Assembly (NCBI RefSeq): GCF_021483235.1
Contig: NZ_JAKEEC010000032.1
Location: 1 to 47,266, forward strand
DNA from: Arthrobacter alkaliphilus
GTDB lineage: Bacteria > Actinomycetota > Actinomycetes > Actinomycetales > Micrococcaceae
Direction: 5' to 3'
DNA length: 47,266 nucleotides
Shown here: piece after piece, positions 41,401-47,266 of the stretch
How positions within the stretch are numbered: the first letter of the stretch is position 1
Layout of the letters: each line of letters opens with the position of its first letter
Notes under the pieces: generated by a model
Told to the model about the DNA's origin: nothing
The model's database searches: none
Seen by the model: only the letters and a program-made list of their open reading frames with translations
Made by a program: the position numbers and the translations under genes

Positions 41401-42885
41401 TTAAGGCGCTGCGTCCCGCCCGTTGACCCGCCGTACCTTCTGGAGGCGGCGGGCGGGTTGTTTGTGCTCGGACGCCGTGGTTGTCGGAGCTGTCGCAGGC
41501 ATGGCGAGGACGGCGACCACGGTGAGCGCAGCACTCACAAGCACTGCGAGGAATACTGCCCCGGACGCCAGGACGACTGCTTGCGAATTCTTCCCGCCTC
41601 CTGGGCTGCCGGCATAGATTCCATTGGCCACAGCGCCGAATACGGCGACGCCCAGTGAGCTGCCGATGGATCGTGCAAAAAGGTTGGTGCCCGTCACCAC
41701 TCCGCGCTCGTGCCATTCGACACTGGACTGGGCGGCGATCAGGCTCGGGGTTGCAAGCAGCCCGAGTCCGAGTCCCGCGACAAAGCAGCTTGCCGCCACG
41801 AGCACGAGGTTCGGAGTGTAGGCCGTCACGGCCAGGACCGCGGAACCGATGACGGTGATCGTGATTCCGATCAGCGCAGTTGCCCGGAACCCGATCCGCA
41901 GGTAGAAGCGGCCCGCCTGCGAGGCGCTGATCGGCCAGCCGATTGTCAATGCCGCCAATGAGAGGCCGGCACCCAAGGGCGACACAGCAAGCGCGCCTTG
42001 AAGGAACGTCGGAACGTACGAAGTCAGGCCAAGCACGATCGCACCGGCGCCGAAGGAGATCAGGGCGGTGGTGGCGAGGAGGCGCCTCGAAACAACCCAC
42101 GGCGGAAGGACAGGCTCAGCTGCCCGGCGCTCAACCAGGACGAAGGCGACGAACAAAGCTGCGCCAACCGCGAACGCCGCGATGCTGATCGGAGAATCCC
42201 ATGCCCACGCCTGGCCGCCCTCCAGTGCGCCGAGGATGGTCAAGGTCAACGTGACAGTGAGAAGAGCGGCTCCAAGATAGTCAACGCGGTGCTTTATCCG
42301 TTCGACGTTCTCCTGGAACCGTTGAACCAGCATCCAGGCAGCCACGAGGCACAGCGGAATGTTGACCAGGAAGATTCCGCGCCAGGCTCCAATCGAAGAG
42401 AACACCCCGCCCAGCGTGGGGCCGACAACGGAGGACGTTGCCCACACGCTTGCGAGGTAGCCTTGCACCTTCGCGCGTTCGGCGACTGTATAGATATCGC
42501 CTGCGATGGTAATGGCGACGGGCAACACCGCGCCGGCGCCCAAGCCCTGCACCACGCGGAAGGCAATCAGCGCCGGCATGCTCCACGCCAGCCCGCAAAG
42601 GACCGATCCTAGCAGGAAGAGTCCGATGCCAGTGAGGATGATGGGCTTCCGGCCCGCCATGTCGGAGAGCTTCGCGTAGACCGGAACCGAGACGGCCTGT
42701 GCGAGCAAGTAGGCCGAAAAGAGCCACGGGAATGAGGAAAACCCGCCGATTTCATGGACGATCGAAGGGACCGCAGTGGCCACGATCGTGGCATCAATCG
42801 CCACAAGGCCGCTCGAGACCATCAGCGCTACCAAGATCGGCCCCCGTTTGGAACGGAAGCCTACGCCATCGCTTTCAGTTGCCAT
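41401..42885 (-). CDS. DHA2-family MFS multidrug exporter (EmrB/QacA type)
   Basis: Inner-membrane drug:H+ antiporter of 494 aa with about 14 helices. It opens with SSGLVAIDATIVATAVPSIV (family motif D1), then SDMAGRKPIIL (loop 2-3), RVVQGLGAGAVLPVA and GPTLGGVFSS (motif C, antiporter). Substrates are unknown. The start is ATG 42885 with GGAAGGACAGG upstream. An inverted repeat CGTAT-CCTAA-ATACG lies 31 bases before the start and may be an operator; no regulator gene is adjacent. Confidence 0.93.
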   Translation of the reverse strand: MATESDGVGFRSKRGPILVALMVSSGLVAIDATIVATAVPSIVHEIGGFSSFPWLFSAYLLAQAVSVPVYAKLSDMAGRKPIILTGIGLFLLGSVLCGLAWSMPALIAFRVVQGLGAGAVLPVAITIAGDIYTVAERAKVQGYLASVWATSSVVGPTLGGVFSSIGAWRGIFLVNIPLCLVAAWMLVQRFQENVERIKHRVDYLGAALLTVTLTLTILGALEGGQAWAWDSPISIAAFAVGAALFVAFVLVERRAAEPVLPPWVVSRRLLATTALISFGAGAIVLGLTSYVPTFLQGALAVSPLGAGLSLAALTIGWPISASQAGRFYLRIGFRATALIGITITVIGSAVLAVTAYTPNLVLVAASCFVAGLGLGLLATPSLIAAQSSVEWHERGVVTGTNLFARSIGSSLGVAVFGAVANGIYAGSPGGGKNSQAVVLASGAVFLAVLVSAALTVVAVLAMPATAPTTTASEHKQPARRLQKVRRVNGRDAAP

Positions 42886-42915
42886 ATCCGGGCCTGTCCT
42901 TCCCGTATTCCGCGG

Positions 42916-42930
42916 CGTATCCTAAATACG
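42916..42930. promoter_or_regulatory. short inverted repeat upstream of the exporter
   Basis: CGTAT and ATACG around CCTAA, placed where a promoter of the exporter would lie. Arms are only 5 bp, so this is weak. Confidence 0.25.
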
Positions 42931-43007
42931 TTTCAGGGGCCGGCCCCGCCGGCCTTTCTCCTCTGCACCCACCATTTATCCCTGCACCGACTCAGATAGG
43001 CGTCATC

Positions 43008-43235
43008 ATGGAGATGAACATCAGGGACCACTGGGACAAGCTCAGCCCCGAAACGCAGCATTGGCTCATCGACAACCCGGGGTGCGTGGTCTTGCCGCGG
43101 ACCCTCACGGAGATAATCCACAAGGAAACCGGCATTGTCCCGGATGCCGACCAGCACAGCCAGGTCAGCCTCTCCCCCGAGGATCTGAACTTCATCCGGG
43201 CCAAGGCTGAAGAAAACACGGTTCGGCCGACTTAA
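43008..43235 (+). CDS. small hypothetical protein (75 aa)
   Basis: Cytoplasmic protein of 75 aa beginning MEMNIRDHWDKLSPETQHWLIDNPGC in part, with LPRTLTEIIHKETG and LSPEDLNFIRAKAEE. Predicted mainly helical; I do not recognise a family, though similar small proteins occur in Arthrobacter. ATG 43008 follows ATAGG at seven bases; a second ATG two codons later is possible. Divergent from the exporter gene. Confidence 0.6.
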   Translation: MEMNIRDHWDKLSPETQHWLIDNPGCVVLPRTLTEIIHKETGIVPDADQHSQVSLSPEDLNFIRAKAEENTVRPT

Positions 43236-43469
43236 GCTGCCGGGCATGATCCTGCCTTTCGCGCCACCACCTTTGCGTCTCTCCGGCGCTCCTCAAGTTT
43301 ATCTACGCGCTTTGAGGCACAACAGGCAGGCCCTCCTTCAATTCGCCTAGTTCCCGCTCGAGCGCTCCATTGCACCAGTTCCGCCGCGAGATAGTAGCAT
43401 TCGGAATGCAGGAATAAGCTTTGCGGGAGCGTCCGACGGACGGCGAACAATTGGGGGCAAGCAAAGGCG
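43236..43469. other. 234-bp gap without a supported gene
   Basis: No plus-strand gene and no convincing hairpin. A minus-strand frame crosses it (43232-43519) but lacks a ribosome site and overlaps the next gene antisense. It probably contains the promoter of the gene at 43470. Confidence 0.4.
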
Positions 43470-43694
43470 ATGGATTCGGAATCGGTAAAGCCGGAGGTAA
43501 CACCGCGGTTCAGCAACACCCGGAAGCAGAATATCGAGCTTGCGGTCCATCAACTCCGGGCCGGCGGATTCACCAACAGCCAGGTGGATGAATTCCTCGA
43601 GACGCTGCACCGCATGGAAGCCGACCAATCGATACTTGCACCGCTGACGAACGCCCTACTTGCCATGGATGTCTCGGTCCAGTGGCTGATGTAG
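43470..43694 (+). CDS. small hypothetical protein (74 aa)
   Basis: Protein of 74 aa, helical, with NIELAVHQLRAGGFTNSQVDEFLETLHRMEAD and an ending of LLAMDVSVQWLM. No membrane helix, no cysteine, no known motif. ATG 43470 follows AAAGG closely. G/C-rich third codon positions support it as a real gene. Confidence 0.55.
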   Translation: MDSESVKPEVTPRFSNTRKQNIELAVHQLRAGGFTNSQVDEFLETLHRMEADQSILAPLTNALLAMDVSVQWLM

Positions 43695-43746
43695 CGACGG
43701 CCAGTGTGCGCCCGCGACCGCGCGCACCCCTTTTGCACGCCGCCGC

Positions 43747-43759
43747 CCGGTGGGACGAT
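43747..43759 (+). promoter_or_regulatory. CCGGTGGGACGAT box six bases before an ATG
   Basis: Second exact copy of the 13-base box found at 39853-39865, at the same six-base distance from the start codon. Confidence 0.4.
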
Positions 43760-43765
43760 TCTCAT

Positions 43766-43924
43766 ATGAGCGAAAACGAAGACCAAGAGCTCGCGTCCCC
43801 CGCTGTCGGCCACGAAAACCCGACCACCCATCAGATGCGTATCGTCGGTCAGCGGCGGACCGAAGCGGAAGCCAAGCTTGAACGCCAACAACGCGAGGCA
43901 CGGGAAAAACTCCACGAAGAATGA
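43766..43924 (+). CDS. very small charged protein (52 aa), possibly leaderless
   Basis: MSENEDQELASP... continues to a strongly helical, Arg/Glu/Gln-rich C-terminus (RTEAEAKLERQQREAREKL), probably a short coiled coil. No ribosome site; the CCGGTGGGACGAT box sits six bases before the ATG. No family recognised. Confidence 0.5.
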   Translation: MSENEDQELASPAVGHENPTTHQMRIVGQRRTEAEAKLERQQREAREKLHEE

Positions 43925-44050
43925 GGCCCCCGAAAGGCAAAGCGATCAAGCCGGGGCCGAAGCCATGCGGGGGCTACCGGTCAGTACAAGACCGTGGGGG
44001 CCGGGGATAGACTCGTTTCGAGCCCATCAACCACCATTCGAGGAGCCCCC

Positions 44051-45106
44051 ATGCGCGCCACCATCATCCACGGTCCTGGCGACATCCGTGTCGAAGACCG
44101 CAACTACCCGACGGTCCAGCTGCCCACCGACGTCGTTGTCAAAGTTTCCGCCTCCTGCGTCTGCGGATCCGACCTGTGGCCGTATCGGGGCGTCAAGCCC
44201 ACCCGCCAGCCTTCGGCCATCGGACACGAATTCATCGGCACGGTGGAAAGCATCGGCGACAAGATCACGGCCCTGGCGGTCGGCGACTTCGTCATTGCGC
44301 CCTTCGTGGTCAGCTGCGGGGCCTGTCCGCAATGCGTGAACGGCGTCACCGTTGCTTGCGATCATTTGGCAGGGTGGGGCGGTAAAGACGACAGCGGGCA
44401 CGCGATCGACGGCGGCCAGGGCCAGGCCGTGCGGGTACCGCTCGCCGAGTCCACGCTCGTCAAGGTCCCCGGCGTCACGGAGCCCGACGACGCCCTCCGC
44501 GCGAGCCTGCTGACCCTCTCCGACGTGATGGCCACCGGGCACCATGCCGCCCTCGCGGCGAAGGTCGGCCCCGGCAGGACGGTCGTCGTCGTCGGCGATG
44601 GCGCCGTCGGGCTGTGCGGCGTACTCGCGGCCAAGCGGCTCGGGGCCGAACGGATCATCGCGATGTCCCGGCACGCCGACCGCCAGGCGATTGCCCTCGA
44701 GTTCGGCGCAACGGACATTGTCGAAGAAAGAGGCGAGGACGGCGTCGCCAAGGTCCGCGAGTTGTTGGGAGGCGTTTTGGCCGACTCGGTGTTGGAGTGT
44801 GTCGGGACCAAGGAATCCATGGAGCAGGCCCTTCACAGTGTCCGCCCGGGCGGCGCCCTGGGTTTTGTCGGCGTCCCGACAGGGGGAGCCGAAGCCCCGC
44901 TGCGCTACTTGTTCGACACGAACGTTTCGATTGCCGGCGGGATGGCCCCTGCACGCACGTACATCCCTGAACTGCTCGCGGACGTGCTCGACGGAAAGAT
45001 CAATCCGGGCCGGGTCTTCGACACCGTGATGCCGCTCGAAGAAGCGCCCGAAGCCTACCGCGCCATGGATGAACGGCGCTCCATCAAGGTCCTGCTCACT
45101 CCCTGA
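44051..45106 (+). CDS. zinc-dependent alcohol dehydrogenase (MDR superfamily)
   Basis: Protein of 351 aa. Catalytic zinc ligands are Cys in SCVCGSDLW and the GHEF histidine-glutamate pair; the structural zinc loop CGACPQCVNGVTVAC is present. The nucleotide fold has VVVVGDGAVGLCGVLAAKRLG. It is of the IMP-dehydrogenase-like/threonine-dehydrogenase-like MDR type often annotated as zinc-dependent alcohol dehydrogenase; the substrate is unknown. ATG 44051 follows GAGGAG. It is 81 bases ahead of a second, distinct alcohol dehydrogenase gene. Confidence 0.92.
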   Translation: MRATIIHGPGDIRVEDRNYPTVQLPTDVVVKVSASCVCGSDLWPYRGVKPTRQPSAIGHEFIGTVESIGDKITALAVGDFVIAPFVVSCGACPQCVNGVTVACDHLAGWGGKDDSGHAIDGGQGQAVRVPLAESTLVKVPGVTEPDDALRASLLTLSDVMATGHHAALAAKVGPGRTVVVVGDGAVGLCGVLAAKRLGAERIIAMSRHADRQAIALEFGATDIVEERGEDGVAKVRELLGGVLADSVLECVGTKESMEQALHSVRPGGALGFVGVPTGGAEAPLRYLFDTNVSIAGGMAPARTYIPELLADVLDGKINPGRVFDTVMPLEEAPEAYRAMDERRSIKVLLTP

Positions 45107-45187
45107 GGCCAGGACAGCACCGGACGCGTGTTGCGTGTAAAGGGGCAAACTATGGCGTGCGCGCGGGAACGGCGGGAGAATCCATAG

Positions 45188-46186
45188 GTGCGTGCATGGT
45201 GGGTCCGGGAACCAGGTCCGATTGAATCCGGGCCGCTTGTTTGGGGCGAACGGCCCGATCCCCGGCCGGGGCGGCGGGAACTCCTGGTCAGTGTCCGGAC
45301 CTGCGGGGTGTGCCGCACGGACCTGCATCTGGCCGAGGGTGATCTCGCCCCCCGGAGGCCCAATGTGGTCCCGGGCCACGAAGCGGTAGGAATAGTCAGC
45401 GAAGCGGGCGCGGACTGCGTCAGGTTCCGGAACGGTGACAGGGTCGGAGTGGCCTGGCTGGGCGGCACCTGCGGGAGCTGCGCGTTTTGCCGCCGCGGCG
45501 ACGAAAACCTCTGCCTCTCCCCCGTGTTCACAGGGTGGGACCGGGACGGCGGCTATGCCGAGCACCTGACGGTGCATGAGGATTTCGCGTATGCCATCCC
45601 GCCCCGCTTTGCGGACGAACAGGCAGCTCCCCTGTTGTGCTCGGGCATCATCGGGTACCGGGCGCTCAAACGGGCCGCCGTTCCGCCGGGCGGCCGGCTG
45701 GGCATTTATGGTTTCGGAGGATCCGCCCATCTCACGGCCCAGATGGCGCGCCACCAAGGGGCACAGGTTTATGTGATGACCCGTTCGGAGCCGGCCCGCG
45801 AACTGGCGCGCAGACTGGGCGCCGTGTTCGTAGGCGACGCGGACGAATCTCCCCCAGACCCACTCGACTCGGCCATTCTTTTCGCCCCCGTCGGCGACCT
45901 CGTCCCCTCCGCCCTCAGGGCATTGGACCGGGGCGGGACCCTGGCCATTGCCGGCATCCACCTCAGCGACATACCCCCGTTGAACTATTCCGCCGATCTG
46001 TTCTATGAGCGCCAGCTCCGCAGCGTCACCGCCAATACCCGGGCGGACGGCGAAGAATTCTGGTCCTTGGCCGCGGAGATCCCGCTGGTTCCTACCAACA
46101 CGGCGTATCCATTGGCCGAGGCTGATCAGGCGCTCCGGGATTTGGCCGCCAACCGGGTTACGGGGGCGGCCGTCCTGACAGTCTGA
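45188..46186 (+). CDS. zinc-dependent alcohol dehydrogenase (AdhA/AdhP-like)
   Basis: Protein of 332 aa. Catalytic zinc: Cys in RTCGVCRTDLH and GHEAVG; structural zinc: GGTCGSCAFCRRGDENLC. The cofactor turn is YGFGGSAHLTAQMARHQG, as in a branch of zinc alcohol dehydrogenases with GFGGSAH. HTGW-like FTGWDRDGGYAEHL also fits this branch. GTG 45188 is preceded by GGCGGGAG. It shares only general fold similarity with the preceding gene, so the pair is not a recent tandem duplication. Confidence 0.92.
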   Translation: MRAWWVREPGPIESGPLVWGERPDPRPGRRELLVSVRTCGVCRTDLHLAEGDLAPRRPNVVPGHEAVGIVSEAGADCVRFRNGDRVGVAWLGGTCGSCAFCRRGDENLCLSPVFTGWDRDGGYAEHLTVHEDFAYAIPPRFADEQAAPLLCSGIIGYRALKRAAVPPGGRLGIYGFGGSAHLTAQMARHQGAQVYVMTRSEPARELARRLGAVFVGDADESPPDPLDSAILFAPVGDLVPSALRALDRGGTLAIAGIHLSDIPPLNYSADLFYERQLRSVTANTRADGEEFWSLAAEIPLVPTNTAYPLAEADQALRDLAANRVTGAAVLTV

Positions 46187-46245
46187 GGCCGTCGTCAGAC
46201 TCTGAACTACGCAGCCCGGCGTCCCGGATGAGGTCTGGACTTGGA

Positions 46246-46260
46246 TTATCAGCAGGCTTA
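46246..46260. promoter_or_regulatory. TAAGCCTGCTGATAA element (minus orientation) upstream of the SRPBCC gene
   Basis: It matches TAAGTTTGCTGATGA at 12002 at 12 of 15 positions and lies 72 bases before the SRPBCC paralogue. Confidence 0.4.
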
Positions 46261-46331
46261 ACGTTCAAGAGTGGCTGGTTACCGGAGGGCAGTCCCCGCG
46301 GCCGGCACAAGCAAGCGAGCGAGGAGGAAAG

Positions 46332-46790
46332 ATGCAAAAGTTTGAAGAAGTTGAAGAAGCCATTGACGTGGACGTCCCCGTCCGCACGGCTTACAACCAA
46401 TGGACGCAGTTTGAGTCATTTCCCCGATTCATGTCCGGGGTGGAATCCGTCACCCAGTTGAGCGAGACGACCAATCATTGGGTCACCAAGGTAGGAGGCG
46501 TGGAACGGGCCTTCGATACGGAGATCGTCGACCAGGTACCTGACGACAGGATTGCTTGGCGCAGCATTGACGGCAAATCGCACGCCGGCATTGTGAGGTT
46601 TTCCCCGCTGGACGCCAACCACACGCACGTCAAGGTCCATTTCGAATGGGCGCCCGAAACCGCCGTCGAAAAGGCCGGAGCCGCGCTCCAAGTCGACGAG
46701 ATGCAGGTGAAGGCCGACCTGAAGAAGTTCAAGGAGTTCATCGAGTCGCGCGGCAGCGAAACCGGAGGGTGGCGCGGCGAGGTTGAGTAG
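46332..46790 (+). CDS. SRPBCC (polyketide cyclase/dehydrase-like) protein, second copy
   Basis: Protein of 152 aa, one START-like domain without extension. It shares the blocks YNQWTQFESFP, a 'VGGVxRxFxxxI' strand, WxPET/VEKAG and ADLxKFKxFIExRGxETGGWRG with the protein at 13467, so the two are clear paralogues. ATG 46332 follows GAGGAGGAAAG. Its stop lies three bases before the stop of convergent clpC. Ligand unknown. Confidence 0.87.
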   Translation: MQKFEEVEEAIDVDVPVRTAYNQWTQFESFPRFMSGVESVTQLSETTNHWVTKVGGVERAFDTEIVDQVPDDRIAWRSIDGKSHAGIVRFSPLDANHTHVKVHFEWAPETAVEKAGAALQVDEMQVKADLKKFKEFIESRGSETGGWRGEVE

Positions 46791-46793
46791 CTC

Positions 46794-47266
46794 CTAGCCC
46801 ACGGCGGGCAGCGCGTCGGGGATGCGCGGTTTGGTGTTGCCCTCGAAGGTGAACTTGGCGTCGTCGCCTTCGCCGTCCACGCCGACCACCACGATGTCGC
46901 CGGGGTGCAGCTCGCCGAAGAGGATCTTCTCGGAGAGCTGGTCCTCGATCTCGCGCTGGATGGTGCGGCGCAGCGGCCTGGCACCCATGGCGGGATTGTA
47001 GCAACGGGTGGCCAGGAGGACCTTTGCCGCGTCCGTGAGCTCGATCCCCATGTCCTTGTCAGCCAGATGCTGTTCCAAACGACGGATCATGAGGTCAACG
47101 ATCTCGATGATCTCGTCCTGCGTGAGCTGCGGGAAGACAATGACGTCGTCGACGCGGTTGAGGAACTCGGGACGGAACTGCTGCTTGAGTTCTTCCGTGA
47201 CCCGCGCCCGCATCCGGTTGTAGCTGGTGGTGGTGTCCGTGCCGGACTGGAAGCCCGTTGCCACGC
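46794..47266 (-). CDS. clpC: ATP-dependent Clp protease ATPase subunit ClpC, C-terminal part
   Basis: The last 157 codons of ClpC; the gene runs off the window. The second AAA+ module is represented by FQSGTDTTTSYNRMRARVTEELKQQFRPEFLNR in part (arginine-finger region RPEFLNRVDD) and the sensor-2 motif GARPLRR, followed by the family's C-terminal domain and a short tail ending ALPAVG. ClpC unfolds proteins for ClpP and is essential in many Actinobacteria. No hairpin with T-run separates it from the convergent SRPBCC gene. Confidence 0.95.
   Translation of the reverse strand, partial: VATGFQSGTDTTTSYNRMRARVTEELKQQFRPEFLNRVDDVIVFPQLTQDEIIEIVDLMIRRLEQHLADKDMGIELTDAAKVLLATRCYNPAMGARPLRRTIQREIEDQLSEKILFGELHPGDIVVVGVDGEGDDAKFTFEGNTKPRIPDALPAVG

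Noticed and set aside
43232..43519. Minus-strand frame in the 234-bp gap
   Set aside because: No ribosome site, overlaps the start of a better supported plus-strand gene, no family similarity.
44027..45961. Long minus-strand frame of 644 codons
   Set aside because: It is antisense to two clear zinc alcohol dehydrogenase genes with full motifs; such mirror frames are common in high-GC DNA. No ribosome site or family motif.

Overview
The window is high-GC actinobacterial DNA, most likely from the Micrococcaceae (Arthrobacter, Pseudarthrobacter or Paenarthrobacter type). The signs are a thrS–HIT–PIP synthase block typical of inositol-lipid Actinobacteria, a 13E12-type HNH gene end, many GTG starts, start/stop overlaps (ATGA, GTGA, TAATG), and small stress and membrane families (DUF6328, DUF6458, DUF1508). 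It looks chromosomal. I see no rRNA, tRNA, CRISPR, phage or insertion sequence. It holds about 48 genes; the first and last are cut by the window edges, and one (transketolase) is frameshifted.

Layout. 1-287: end of an HNH nuclease gene. 407-3673 (minus): thrS–HIT phosphorylase–PIP synthase. 3950-9245: DUF1508 protein, sedolisin protease, glutamate decarboxylase, class II glutamine amidotransferase, a 50-aa small protein and a membrane coiled-coil protein. 9383-14930: CDF metal transporter, DUF72, two small membrane proteins, a stress-type SDR, an SRPBCC protein, a Pro-rich protein and a small hypothetical protein. 14948-16836: animal-type transketolase broken by an apparent 4-base deletion.

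16839-22814 is a LacI-controlled unit: a divergent LacI repressor, then an amino-acid-type ABC importer (lipoprotein, permease, ATPase), a Gfo/Idh/MocA dehydrogenase and a DAO-family flavoenzyme. The gap holds a 17-bp-spaced promoter followed by two CCGG-centred operators. A sugar-type regulator on an amino-acid-type importer suggests a sugar–amino-acid conjugate (opine or Amadori type) as substrate.

23022-28971: small protein, stand-alone LigD-type polymerase, gamma-glutamyltransferase, secreted low-complexity protein, membrane Ser/Thr kinase and DUF6458 protein, with clear terminators.

29119-39292 is the most intriguing part: cytidine deaminase and an MHS-type MFS importer (minus), then an XRE–cupin regulator and a tightly coupled plus-strand run of FAD oxidoreductase, CaiB-type CoA-transferase, enoyl-CoA hydratase, DHDPS-superfamily lyase, SDR-like protein, aldehyde dehydrogenase and 7Fe ferredoxin. 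Importer and regulator are driven by two near-identical facing promoters (30 of 38 positions), so they look like one regulon. I cannot name the substrate.

39312-47266: NTF2-like protein, small membrane proteins, Hsp20, DHA2-type drug exporter, three small proteins, two zinc alcohol dehydrogenases, a second SRPBCC paralogue and the 3' end of clpC. A TAAG-centred, partly palindromic element recurs upstream of several of the small stress and membrane genes across the window and may mark a shared regulon.
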